Shown here piece after piece: positions 27,189 to 35,867 of a stretch of DNA of 64,000 bases. The DNA comes from SHAN690 sp041391765 (GTDB lineage: Bacteria; Bacteroidota; Bacteroidia; Flavobacteriales_G; Salibacteraceae), in contig JAWKNJ010000016.1 in assembly GCA_041391765.1 (NCBI GenBank), positions 92,704-156,703 on the forward strand, given 5' to 3'. The position numbers and the translations under genes are program-made. Each line of letters opens with the position of its first letter. Position 1 is the first letter of the stretch. Under the pieces are notes generated by a model. That model was not told where the DNA came from. It worked only from the letters and a program-made list of their open reading frames with translations, and searched no databases.

Positions 27189-27801
27189 TGTCATTGTTAC
27201 AGACGACCATCCGATGATGCGCAGTGCCATTAGTTCGCTGATTATGGAATTGCCATACGTTGAGCGGGTTTTGGAAGCTGATAATGGGGTGCATTGCATC
27301 AAGCATTTATTGAACGTCCACGTAGATGTGGTTTTTCTTGACATAAGCATGCCTTTAATGAATGGCCTTCAATGCATTCAGCAGATCAAAGCGGATTGGC
27401 CTGAGGTGAAGGTGATTGTGTTGAGTCAGTTTTCCGATGCCAAATACTTCAACACCATGATGGACTTGGGAGCGAATGGATACCTGCTGAAGTCAACCAA
27501 CGGACAGGAGTTTATTGATGCCTTTGAAAAGGTGGTATTCGAGGACGAAACCATCGTGAGTGCTGAAATTGAATCCAGTATAGAAAGTGCAGCATCTGAA
27601 GGAGGCGTGAAACTATTGGGAGATCGCGAAATTCAGGTGCTCCGATTGGTATCCCAGGGATTGAATTCACAAGAGGTGGCCGAAATGCTCCACATATCCA
27701 TACACACCGTCAATAGCCATAGAAAGGCCTTGCTGCGCAAGTCCAAATGCAAGACACCGGTTGAGCTCATTGCTTGGGCAAAGGAGCAGGGCTACGCCTA
27801 A
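27172..27801 (+). CDS. NarL/LuxR-family response regulator
   Basis: A 209-residue partner of the TPR kinase. The receiver has D11-D12, phospho-acceptor D57 (VFLDISMP) and lysine in LLKST. The C-terminal HTH (about 148-200) shows LGDREIQVLRLVSQGLNSQEVAEM and HISIHTVNSHRK in two parts, typical of LuxR-type domains. Such proteins bind short inverted repeats as dimers, so the palindromes at 24945-24960 and 27806-27821 are candidate sites. That link is inference. Confidence 0.92.
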   Translation: MKRKISVIVTDDHPMMRSAISSLIMELPYVERVLEADNGVHCIKHLLNVHVDVVFLDISMPLMNGLQCIQQIKADWPEVKVIVLSQFSDAKYFNTMMDLGANGYLLKSTNGQEFIDAFEKVVFEDETIVSAEIESSIESAASEGGVKLLGDREIQVLRLVSQGLNSQEVAEMLHISIHTVNSHRKALLRKSKCKTPVELIAWAKEQGYA

Positions 27802-27852
27802 AAAATGGCTAGAACTAGCTATTGCGCGGAGTTTTCTTAGCCAATAATATTG
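27802..27852 (+). promoter_or_regulatory. operator-promoter, copy 2
   Basis: The 23 bases at 27802-27824 match 24941-24963 with a single difference (GGCTAG for AGCTAG). TTG at 27822-27824 is again at the palindrome edge, and exactly 20 bases later TAATATTG (27845-27852) fits the TAnnTTTG box with one mismatch. The next ATG is 10 bases further, so the transcript would have almost no leader. Confidence 0.6.
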
Positions 27853-27862
27853 CCATGCTACT

Positions 27863-28108
27863 ATGAAGAGGGTCAAACTATTACACAACGAAAAGCAGCA
27901 GAAGGTCGAGCCGGAGAAGCTGCTGGGCGACTGGGAAAAGGATCGCCAGAGAAAGGCTACCTATTGCTTTGCCAAGGGCTGCTTGCAAACGAAAGGGCTT
28001 CGGGCCTACATTGTAAAACTAACCGCAGACGACACACATGAAATGATTGTTCCCTTGTGCTCTCGCCATGCGAAGACCTCTGGTTCATTTGAGCTGGAAG
28101 ACTATTAA
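27863..28108 (+). CDS. small Cys/His protein, possibly HNH-like zinc fold
   Basis: An 81-residue basic protein. It has CFAKGC (C-x4-C) in the middle and VPLCSRHAK (C-x2-H) near the end, separated by a beta-like stretch. This recalls small treble-clef or HNH-like proteins with C-x4-C and IVPLC..HN. The catalytic histidines of true HNH nucleases are not evident. It follows the second operator-promoter and is probably controlled by the adjacent LuxR-type regulator. A different-frame open frame at 27850-28041 is a shadow. Confidence 0.6.
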   Translation: MKRVKLLHNEKQQKVEPEKLLGDWEKDRQRKATYCFAKGCLQTKGLRAYIVKLTADDTHEMIVPLCSRHAKTSGSFELEDY

Positions 28109-28167
28109 ACCTCACCCCAATTCGATGTGGTGTCCTACATCACAGATATCCTTAGGGTTGGTGAGGT
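28109..28167. terminator. possible stem-loop after the small Cys/His gene
   Basis: ACCTCACC (28109-28116) pairs with GGTGAGGT (28160-28167), and inside this GATGT pairs with ACATC. It sits between two convergent genes, in a 160-base gap that holds no other feature I see. No T run follows, so the role is uncertain. Confidence 0.3.
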
Positions 28168-28268
28168 GGCCGGGGCAAAATGATCGATCTGGCTGTTTTT
28201 GAGTACCCTTCAAATTACTTCGAAAGCGTGCACCATCCTGCTGGGTTGCCATTGTTTGGTCGAGTAAT

Positions 28269-30875
28269 CTATCGCTGAGGCACGCTAAACTGGCGGTCTC
28301 TGTTTAACTTTAAATCTTGCAGTGTTGATGCCTTTACATTAATGGCAAAATTGTATTGCTGTCGCTGACCAAATGGGGTTACGCCCAAACGCATTTCCCA
28401 GCAGTGGAGGTTACGATAGATGTCGAAGTTGGTATAGCCAAAGTCTTGATTAGTGATGTCATAAGATGTTCTTACACCAATCTTCCAGTTTTGAGTGATG
28501 TTGATGTCGCCATTGAAATCCAGGTTCTGCGTTACAGTTTCCTTTAGTCCGGACCGCGCATAGCGTATGTTGTAAGTGATATTGGCACTCCAGGGAACTT
28601 CGAAGTCTACGAAGTCATCGTAATAGAAGCCCTGTTCCGACAGTCGTTCACGCTTTTGTTCCACCATAGCTTTCGATTGTTTTGGGGTGATGCGATAGCT
28701 CAGCGCGCCTTGAGCGGCAGTCCAGCGGCCAATCTTTCCGTTCTTTTCAAACAGGAAAACATCATAGAACTTTCCGGTTGTCGGATCCATGGCATATGGG
28801 TTCAGGGAGGCAGAACCATTGAATGTAAATCCCGGAACAACAGATGTTCGCACTGAAATACTCAGTGGACTCCATTTTAATGAGTCTTTAGATAGATTGT
28901 ACGCAGTTGAAAAACCAAATGCATCCAGGAGTTTAAGCTTCTTTTCTCCAGTAGCCTTGTCTGTGGTGTCCTTTAAGTCGCGAACCTTTAATTCGAATGT
29001 GTTCTGAAGCGAAAAGTTCAAAACACCATTTTCTTGGGCTCCCGGTGTACCATATACTCCGCCTTCAAAAATGGAATACTGCAGTTCATTGCCCAGGCTG
29101 TCCCCTTGAATGGTTTGATAATATCCCCAATTCGGATCGCTGTAATCGGGCTTGTAGCTGATGCCGGCTGCGGGCGTCATTTGATGGCGCATGGCTCGTA
29201 TAACATCGCTTTTGTACTGATAAATACCATAAATCACGGTGCTGAAATTCAATCCGGCAGAGCCTTCCCAGAACCCGTTGGCTTTATTAATCCGGGTTTC
29301 ATCTACTGCACTATCAAGTTGTATTCCTTCAGTAGTTTGCCGAACTCCAACGAATCTGTTGGTAACGGATGGAGTCATGGTCACATAGCGAAACACTTTG
29401 TAACCCTGAATCGGAACATTCAATTGTGCGCCATTCTTCATTTCATTGAATGTGCTGTCTGTGAACATTTTGGAGTAGGGGGCGGTGACTTGGTTTTTTG
29501 CGCTCAAGTCTGCGCTGATACCCACCTTTTCCCAAGGCTTTTCTTCTCCGATCAGTTCCTTTCGTTTCAGCGGATAGATCCTGGTCATAGTCAAAGCCGC
29601 ATCCGGAACTTGAAGATTGACCTGCTCGCTACTAGGGTTCTGGTTTCCTGCTGCTGCGGCCGAGAAAGTGAACGGGGTATTAGCAAAAGACTTTGTATAA
29701 CGAATGTTTGACTTCACGCTGGCTCGGGTATAATTGGATGCGCTGGATTGCACATTCAGTCGCTGCGAATTTGGGGTTCCGAAATCCACAGCCGCGCTGA
29801 AGCTTCGTCCGGGTTTTGCTTTTGGGTCTTCTTTGTGATTCCAAACAACGCGGTGAGCGATAGGTGAGCTGTTGTAGTCAGGGAATTCAGGTTCGCTATA
29901 AACCCGTTTGATGACCTCCAGCCCCACATTTCCGCTATGGCGGTAGCGCTTGGCATATTGAGAATCTACATAACCACTCCAACTACCACGGGTGTAAACA
30001 TCTGCGCGCAAGGCAAAGTCTGCTCGATCACCAATCCCGAAATAATAACCACCGCCATTCAGCGAAAACCCGAGTCCTTTGGTTTGATCATAACTTGGAA
30101 TAATAATTCCGTTTGATCTGCTCTCTGAGTTCGGGAAATAGCCAAAGGGCACTACGAGTGGAGTTGGAATGTCGGCAATGCTCAAGTAAGCCGGACCTGT
30201 GATGATCTTGTCTTGTGTGATCACCTTTAGGCGCTTTGCATGAATGTGAAAGTGAGGTTCTACATAATCACAGGTGGTGTATTTGCCCTCAGAAATATAG
30301 ATCACGTTACCCGTGTCCTTCTTCACTACCTCTCCATGAAGGAACCCTTCAGCCTCCTGTGTGATCACCTTCTTGCTGAGTCCGCGCTGCGTTTTGAAAT
30401 TGTAGCGCATTTCCCCGGCATCAAAGTTTTGATCGCCCTGATGAAAGATAGGTTGACCGGCCATTTTTCCCGTACTATCAGGTAGTCCCGTGGCGTGCAG
30501 TTCGCTGGTGGCCAATGATATTTCAATAAAGTCTGCCTCCAGCTTGATGTCGCCATACTCGGCAATGGCATTGCCGTAGAGGTAGACTTTCTCGTGTTCT
30601 AAATCAATTAACATGGAGTCTTCAGCCTCATAGGTCACTTCATAATCCAGCGTGGATTTTCGTTTTGGTGGCGTTGTATCTTGTGCCAATGAATCCTGTG
30701 CGAGCGAATCGAGCGTAAGTGAATCTTCGATCGGGTTTGTCGCCAGAGTTGAGTCGATCAAGAATGTTCCCGTGTCGCGCCCCGTGGTTTCATAGTTGTC
30801 TAATCCCTGAGACACACCTTGAAATGCAGTGAAAACAATTAACAGAAACAGGTGAAATAATCGTGAAAGCCTCAA
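28269..30875 (-). CDS. lptD: LPS-assembly protein LptD
   Basis: The outer membrane beta-barrel that, with LptE, inserts LPS into the outer leaflet. The 868-residue protein has a signal peptide (HLFLLIVFTAFQGVSQG), an OstA/LptA-like periplasmic domain (~80-230, with HEKVYLYGNAIAEYGDI and ISEGKYTTCD) and a long C-terminal region of alternating beta strands. Start is TTG at 30875, since the signal peptide begins there and no ATG is nearby. It ends at a C-terminal FSVPQR. Divergent from the amidase gene. Confidence 0.9.
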   Translation of the reverse strand: MRLSRLFHLFLLIVFTAFQGVSQGLDNYETTGRDTGTFLIDSTLATNPIEDSLTLDSLAQDSLAQDTTPPKRKSTLDYEVTYEAEDSMLIDLEHEKVYLYGNAIAEYGDIKLEADFIEISLATSELHATGLPDSTGKMAGQPIFHQGDQNFDAGEMRYNFKTQRGLSKKVITQEAEGFLHGEVVKKDTGNVIYISEGKYTTCDYVEPHFHIHAKRLKVITQDKIITGPAYLSIADIPTPLVVPFGYFPNSESRSNGIIIPSYDQTKGLGFSLNGGGYYFGIGDRADFALRADVYTRGSWSGYVDSQYAKRYRHSGNVGLEVIKRVYSEPEFPDYNSSPIAHRVVWNHKEDPKAKPGRSFSAAVDFGTPNSQRLNVQSSASNYTRASVKSNIRYTKSFANTPFTFSAAAAGNQNPSSEQVNLQVPDAALTMTRIYPLKRKELIGEEKPWEKVGISADLSAKNQVTAPYSKMFTDSTFNEMKNGAQLNVPIQGYKVFRYVTMTPSVTNRFVGVRQTTEGIQLDSAVDETRINKANGFWEGSAGLNFSTVIYGIYQYKSDVIRAMRHQMTPAAGISYKPDYSDPNWGYYQTIQGDSLGNELQYSIFEGGVYGTPGAQENGVLNFSLQNTFELKVRDLKDTTDKATGEKKLKLLDAFGFSTAYNLSKDSLKWSPLSISVRTSVVPGFTFNGSASLNPYAMDPTTGKFYDVFLFEKNGKIGRWTAAQGALSYRITPKQSKAMVEQKRERLSEQGFYYDDFVDFEVPWSANITYNIRYARSGLKETVTQNLDFNGDINITQNWKIGVRTSYDITNQDFGYTNFDIYRNLHCWEMRLGVTPFGQRQQYNFAINVKASTLQDLKLNRDRQFSVPQR

Positions 30876-30897
30876 AATTCTTGGTCGGGGATGATTC

Positions 30898-30905
30898 TAC
30901 ATTTG
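30898..30905 (+). promoter_or_regulatory. -7 promoter box of the amidase operon
   Basis: TACATTTG, a perfect TAnnTTTG match, 31 bases before the chosen ATG at 30937. It supports that start over the in-frame TTG at 30907, which would fall at or before the transcription start. Confidence 0.5.
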
Positions 30906-30936
30906 TTTGGGTAGAAAATTGCGGGCAAATCTAAGC

Positions 30937-32181
30937 ATGAATCGCGGAGGCAAATCAGAAGAGCTTCTTAACAAAGCAAAAGGTGGATTGTTAATACTGG
31001 CGGCCATTTTGGTCCTGCCATTGTTTTCATCCTTTGTGTTCAACCATCGTGGACCAAAAATGTCCAGCTTGGGTGTGATGAAGGTGGTGATTGATGCCGG
31101 TCACGGAGGAACCGATCCCGGTAACCTCGGAACCGGACGCTACAAAAAGACCGAAAAAGATATTTCATTGGACGTGGCGATGAAGTTGGGAGATTACATT
31201 CAACGAGCTTTCCCTGAAGTGGACGTGGTCTACACCCGAAAAGAAGATAAGTTCGTAACGCTGAAGGGACGCACTGAGATCGCGAATAAGGCAGGAGCCG
31301 ATCTGTTCATCTCCATTCATTGCAACTCAGCGCCCAGCAAGGATGCACACGGTACGGAAACTTTTGTGATGTCCATGACCAAGGTGAAGGCAAATTTGGA
31401 GTTGGCTCAGAAAGAAAATTCGGTCATTCTGTTGGAAGAAAACTACGAACAGACCTACGAAGGTTTTGACCCCAACGACCCTGAAGGTTTGATTGCGCGT
31501 TCCATCGCCCAGTCCGTGTTTATGGATCAGAGCCTTAGTTTGAGCGCGAAGATTCAGGAACAATATCGCGAACGGGTTAGCAGACGAGACCGAGGTGTAA
31601 AGCAAGCGCCATATTGGGTGATCAGCTTTACGACCATGCCAAGTATATTGACGGAATTGGGGTTTTTAACGAACAAAGAAGAAGAAGACTTTCTCAACAG
31701 TGAGAACGGCCGAGTCTATATGGCTTCTGCCATTTACCGGGCTTTTAAGGAGTATAAGGCGGAGATAGAGGGTGTAGAAATATCCGTTCCCGATTTTGAG
31801 AAAGATCTTCCTGAACCCAGCGCGGAAGTGATATCGAAGCCCGAATCTGCGGTTGAGGAAATCGCACCCAAGAAAGATAGTCCGACAAAGGAGGAGCCTT
31901 CTTCGGAGGTAATTTATAAGATACAATTGGCTTCTTCTTCAACTCAAATTGAGCTGAAACCTGAGAACTTTAGCGGGTTAGAGGATGTGAAAGAATACCA
32001 AGCAGACGGCCTCTACAAGTACACGGTGGGGGAAGTAACGGATTATAAAAAAGCTGTTTCTTTGCAAGTAACGGTGCGTGAAAAGGCGTTTCCGGGAGCG
32101 TTTATCATCGCATTTTACGAGGGTGAACGGATTCCCATAGCTCAGGCACTTGAACTCTCAAAAGCAAAGAGCAACAAGTAA
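30937..32181 (+). CDS. N-acetylmuramoyl-L-alanine amidase
   Basis: A zinc amidase that cuts peptidoglycan, probably during cell separation. I start it at the ATG at 30937 (414 residues). One membrane helix or signal (ILAAILVLPLFSSFVF) leads to the Amidase_3 domain: VVIDAGHGGTDPG, SIHCNSAPS and ILTELGFLTN give the zinc ligands and catalytic glutamate. The C-terminus (YKIQLASSST... FIIAFYEGERI) looks like a SPOR-type domain. It is the first gene of a plus-strand run with the MCE and Fe-S genes. Confidence 0.9.
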   Translation: MNRGGKSEELLNKAKGGLLILAAILVLPLFSSFVFNHRGPKMSSLGVMKVVIDAGHGGTDPGNLGTGRYKKTEKDISLDVAMKLGDYIQRAFPEVDVVYTRKEDKFVTLKGRTEIANKAGADLFISIHCNSAPSKDAHGTETFVMSMTKVKANLELAQKENSVILLEENYEQTYEGFDPNDPEGLIARSIAQSVFMDQSLSLSAKIQEQYRERVSRRDRGVKQAPYWVISFTTMPSILTELGFLTNKEEEDFLNSENGRVYMASAIYRAFKEYKAEIEGVEISVPDFEKDLPEPSAEVISKPESAVEEIAPKKDSPTKEEPSSEVIYKIQLASSSTQIELKPENFSGLEDVKEYQADGLYKYTVGEVTDYKKAVSLQVTVREKAFPGAFIIAFYEGERIPIAQALELSKAKSNK

Positions 32182-32185
32182 TCGA

Positions 32186-33196
32186 TTGAAAGTTAGAAAT
32201 GAAATAAAGGTTGGCGTTGTCATCCTTGTAGCGCTTGCGTTACTCTACTTCGGATTGAACTACTTGAAAGGTTCCGACATCTTCATCAAGACTCGTTACT
32301 ATTACGCACTTTATGATCAGATTGATGGTTTGACGAGAGACAATTTCGTCATGCTGAATGGGGCGCGTGTTGGTCGAGTTTCTTCGGCAGAACTTTTACC
32401 TAGTCGAGGAAATAAAATCCTGGTCAAAATGGAGATCCTGATTCCGGATTTGAAGATTCCAGATAGCACTAGGGCTATTATTATTAATCAAGACTTGTTA
32501 GGTTCAAAAGCCATTAACCTTGAATTTCCAGTCACCGAATACTTTCACGAGGATGGTGATACGTTGATTTCCGGTATTGAAAAGGAAATATCCCAAGTAG
32601 TTGAAGAGCGCCTGGCTCCAATTCAGGCTAAAATTGAAGTTTTGGTTGAGGAAACTCAGGATCTCATCGCGCACGTTAAGATCACTGTATCGACCATTAA
32701 TGAGACTGTTCACACTGCGGAGACAGCCATTGGAAGCATAGAGCACGCAACTGTCACTGTAGATACGCTGATCACCCAATCTAATGAAAGGATCAGACAA
32801 ATCCTTGGCAACGTAGCGTCCATCACAAATAATTTAAAAGCGAACAGCGATAACATTAGTGATATATTGGCGAATATCGCGACCATCAGCGACTCGCTGA
32901 CTCGTGCGAACTATGCAGCTGCTATTGAGCGAGCAACCAGTGCCTTAGGTCAATTTGATTCGTTGATTACAAGCATCAACAATGGTCAAGGCTCCATGGG
33001 AATGTTGGTGACCGATGACAAACTGTATCGTAATTTGGAGCAGGCCTCACTTGAAATTGATAAACTTGCTGAGGACTTAAGGGTGAATCCCGAGCGCTAC
33101 GTTCACGTTTCTGTTTTTGGCCGTAAGGAGAAACCGGCAGATAAGCCTAAGAAAAAGCAGCGAGACGAGGGTGGGCAGGTGGTCGAGCCCGAATAA
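32186..33196 (+). CDS. MlaD/MCE-domain lipid transport protein
   Basis: A 336-residue protein anchored by one N-terminal helix (VGVVILVALALLYFGLNYL) with an MCE domain at ~35-115 (YYALYDQIDGLTRDNFVMLNG, split by the usual turns) and a long helical C-terminal part. MCE proteins carry phospholipids between inner and outer membranes. I choose TTG at 32186, which gives the usual short N-terminus MKVRNEIKVG; the open frame goes back to 32150 within the amidase gene. The C-terminus is lysine-rich. Confidence 0.85.
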   Translation: MKVRNEIKVGVVILVALALLYFGLNYLKGSDIFIKTRYYYALYDQIDGLTRDNFVMLNGARVGRVSSAELLPSRGNKILVKMEILIPDLKIPDSTRAIIINQDLLGSKAINLEFPVTEYFHEDGDTLISGIEKEISQVVEERLAPIQAKIEVLVEETQDLIAHVKITVSTINETVHTAETAIGSIEHATVTVDTLITQSNERIRQILGNVASITNNLKANSDNISDILANIATISDSLTRANYAAAIERATSALGQFDSLITSINNGQGSMGMLVTDDKLYRNLEQASLEIDKLAEDLRVNPERYVHVSVFGRKEKPADKPKKKQRDEGGQVVEPE

Positions 33197-33211
33197 CGCT
33201 AAAATCAACCT

Positions 33212-34567
33212 ATGATCTCAAGCATCATTTTTGTCGTGCTCCTGCTGGCTACGACAGCTATTTTCATTCGCAGGATTATGGAGATCAGATCAAACATCCT
33301 TTTGGGACGAGATCTAGATTTGAGCGGCAATTTCAGTGAACGACTAAGGATAATGACCCGCGTGGCTCTGGGTCAAAGTAAAATTGTCGTGCGACCATTG
33401 GCTGGGATTATGCACGTTTTCATCTATCTCGGTTTTGTCATCATCAACATCGAAATTCTGGAAATCGTCATTGATGGAATTTTCGGAACGCACCGAGCGC
33501 TGCATGGTTTGATAGGAACCCAGGCTTATTACTCATTCATCGGCATTTTTGAGGTGCTTGCGTTACTGGTAATTGTAGCTTGTGTTACGTTCTTAGTTCG
33601 AAGAAACATTGGTAAAGTCAAACGTTTTACCGGTAAGGAAATGACCAAATGGCCAACCAGCGATGCAAACATCATTTTGATTACCGAAACACTGTTGATG
33701 TTGGCGTTCCTTACCATGAATGCAACAGACAGCATTCTCATGCATGCCCCGGATGGTTTTTTGCTGGAGCAGGGTTATGAAAAGTACTTAGGCTTTGATT
33801 TTCCAGACTGGTTTTGGGTGAGCGGCTACTTGACCGGGTTGTTTCCTAATAAAGTCGCACTTCTAGTCTTTGTGGAAAGGTTTTGTTGGTGGTTTCACAT
33901 TGTGGGGGTATTTGTGTTTTCGATTTACGTGCTCTATTCAAAGCATTTCCACATTTTCATTGCTTTTCCGAACACCTTCTTTTCAAGACTAACCCCTATG
34001 GGAGACTTCAATAACCTTGAGGCTGTCAAAAAGGAAGTCGAGTTGATGATGGATCCAAGTGCCGATCCTTATGCCGCACCGGCAGAGGGTGCAAATGCAG
34101 AACCAAAGCGATTTGGAGCTAAGGATGTTACTGATTTGAGTTGGAAGCAGCTTATGGATGCTTATTCCTGCACCGAGTGTGGCCGTTGTACCTCCGAGTG
34201 TCCCGCCAACCAAACAGGTAAACTCCTTTCACCCAGAAAGATCATGATGGACACCCGTGATCGCTTGGAGGAAGTAGGAAAATTGAAACGTACACAGGGA
34301 AACGATGCCGATGATGGAAAGAGCTTGTTGGGTGATTACATCTCTGCAGAAGAGCTTTGGGCTTGTACAACCTGTAATGCGTGCGTTCAGGCATGTCCGG
34401 TAAACATTGAGCCTCTTTCTATCATTGTGGACTTGAGAAGGTTTTTAGTCATGGAGCAATCGGCAGCGCCAAATGAGCTGAATACCATGTTTACGAACAT
34501 TGAAAACAACGGAGCGCCTTGGCAGTTTGCTCAGGCTGACCGTGGAAATTGGACGTCAGAGGCATAA
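33212..34567 (+). CDS. membrane-bound 4Fe-4S ferredoxin-type electron-transfer protein
   Basis: A 451-residue protein. The N-terminal ~270 residues contain several membrane helices with histidines (e.g. GIMHVFIYLGF, FCWWFHIVGVF), like the cytochrome b-type NarI/HdrE membrane subunit. The C-terminal part carries two 4Fe-4S cluster motifs, CTECGRCTSECP and CTTCNACVQACP. It partners with the CCG-domain protein that follows, in the manner of heterodisulfide reductase-like complexes found in aerobic Bacteroidota. The electron donor and acceptor are unknown. Confidence 0.85.
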   Translation: MISSIIFVVLLLATTAIFIRRIMEIRSNILLGRDLDLSGNFSERLRIMTRVALGQSKIVVRPLAGIMHVFIYLGFVIINIEILEIVIDGIFGTHRALHGLIGTQAYYSFIGIFEVLALLVIVACVTFLVRRNIGKVKRFTGKEMTKWPTSDANIILITETLLMLAFLTMNATDSILMHAPDGFLLEQGYEKYLGFDFPDWFWVSGYLTGLFPNKVALLVFVERFCWWFHIVGVFVFSIYVLYSKHFHIFIAFPNTFFSRLTPMGDFNNLEAVKKEVELMMDPSADPYAAPAEGANAEPKRFGAKDVTDLSWKQLMDAYSCTECGRCTSECPANQTGKLLSPRKIMMDTRDRLEEVGKLKRTQGNDADDGKSLLGDYISAEELWACTTCNACVQACPVNIEPLSIIVDLRRFLVMEQSAAPNELNTMFTNIENNGAPWQFAQADRGNWTSEA

Positions 34568-34578
34568 CCCGAATTAAA

Positions 34579-35373
34579 ATGGAGAATAAGACAATGACGA
34601 TCAGAACAATGGCTGAGATGACAGCTGCGGGTGAGCAACCGGATGTGCTGTTTTGGGTAGGATGCATGGGAAGCTTTGATGATCGTGCAAAGAAGATTAC
34701 CAAGGCGTTTGCAAAAATTCTTCTGAAGGCGAACGTAAAGTTTGCTGTACTAGGCGCAGAAGAATCATGCACCGGAGATCCGGCAAAACGCGCAGGAAAT
34801 GAGTTCCTGTATCAAATGCAGGCATTCACAAACATCCAGACATTGAATGCATATGAGGTGAAGCGTATTGTTACGACTTGTCCTCATTGCTTCAACATTC
34901 TAAAGAATGAATATCCTGAACTTGGAGGGAACTTCGAAGTATTACATCATTCTCAATTCCTTCAGAATCTTTTGAATGGAGGAAAGATCACGGTTCAAGG
35001 TGGGACATTTAAAGGTAAAAAAATTACTTTCCACGATCCTTGCTACTTAGGTCGGGCAAATGGAATTTATGAAGCTCCGCGTGAATTGCTGGAAAAGCTT
35101 GATGTGGAGTTAGTTGAGATGAAACGTTGCAAGTCTCGAGGGTTGTGCTGCGGAGCGGGCGGTGCTCAAATGTTCAAGGAAGCGGAAAAGGGAAATAAAG
35201 AGGTGAATGTTGAGCGCACCGAAGATGCGTTGGAAGTTAAACCAGACATTATCGCAGCGGGTTGTCCTTTCTGCAATACAATGATGACGGACGGTGTGAA
35301 ACACTTTAACAAGGAAGGAGAAGTTGTGGTGAAGGACTTAGCTGAACTAATAGCAGAAGCAGCGGATTTATGA
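34579..35373 (+). CDS. (Fe-S)-binding protein with two CCG domains
   Basis: A 264-residue soluble subunit. I use the ATG at 34579, 11 bases after the previous stop; the frame runs back to 34549, overlapping the previous gene. It contains cysteine-rich CCG motifs, CPHCFNILKNEYP and then CKSRGLCCGAGGAQMF, as in HdrB, GlpC and GlcF. Those proteins bind an unusual Fe-S cluster. It should form a complex with the membrane ferredoxin protein upstream. Confidence 0.88.
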   Translation: MENKTMTIRTMAEMTAAGEQPDVLFWVGCMGSFDDRAKKITKAFAKILLKANVKFAVLGAEESCTGDPAKRAGNEFLYQMQAFTNIQTLNAYEVKRIVTTCPHCFNILKNEYPELGGNFEVLHHSQFLQNLLNGGKITVQGGTFKGKKITFHDPCYLGRANGIYEAPRELLEKLDVELVEMKRCKSRGLCCGAGGAQMFKEAEKGNKEVNVERTEDALEVKPDIIAAGCPFCNTMMTDGVKHFNKEGEVVVKDLAELIAEAADL

Positions 35374-35867
35374 GTGATGTAATGAAGGCTTATGGTTTAG
35401 ATGTTCTTCCAAAAACTTCGAGAATTTGGATTTTTCAGAGTTCCCATTTGATTACAGATTCTCTGTTTGATCATGTCAGTGGGACATTGGATGAGTTTAT
35501 TTCTCAATGGGCAGCTCACGGCAGACAGCTATTTGCTGGATTTGAGATTAAACACGATCGATTCATCGTCATCGGGGTGGATCAGAACCATGAGGCAGCT
35601 AGTGGATGTTCGATTGATAGCATGATGCGCTGTGTGCAGCAAGTGGATGCAGATTATCAACTGAACTTACTTGATCGCATGAAAGTGGCTTACCTTGACG
35701 GTGCAGAAGTTAAAGAGGCAGGCATCCAGCAATTCAGGGAAATGTGGGGTTCGGGACGTGTGAATGGAGAAACTCGAATATTTAATAACACCATTAGCAC
35801 ATTAGCCGAATTGGAAAGTGGTTGGCTGGTGCCCGTCAACCAAAGCTGGTTGATCAACGCACTTTAA
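35370..35867 (+). CDS. conserved Bacteroidota protein of unknown function
   Basis: A 165-residue soluble protein with SRIWIFQSS near the start, AGFEIKHDRFIVIGVDQ and AASGCSIDSMMR in the middle. I recall closely similar Flavobacteriales proteins labelled 'ABC transporter ATPase', but there is no Walker A, Walker B or signature sequence here, so that label is not supported. It overlaps the CCG gene by 4 bases, hence is translated with it. Confidence 0.75.
   Translation: MSDVMKAYGLDVLPKTSRIWIFQSSHLITDSLFDHVSGTLDEFISQWAAHGRQLFAGFEIKHDRFIVIGVDQNHEAASGCSIDSMMRCVQQVDADYQLNLLDRMKVAYLDGAEVKEAGIQQFREMWGSGRVNGETRIFNNTISTLAELESGWLVPVNQSWLINAL

Noticed and set aside
24941..27824. The two copies of the 23-base palindromic element as ends of a mobile element.
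   Set aside because: No transposase or integrase lies between them and the copies are direct, promoter-associated and in matching positions; regulation explains them better.
27850..28041. 63-codon frame overlapping the small Cys/His gene.
   Set aside because: The frame at 27863 fits better: Cys/His spacing, ordinary composition and promoter distance.
29034..29711. 225-codon open frame on the plus strand.
   Set aside because: It is antisense to LptD, whose domains are clear, and has shadow-like composition.
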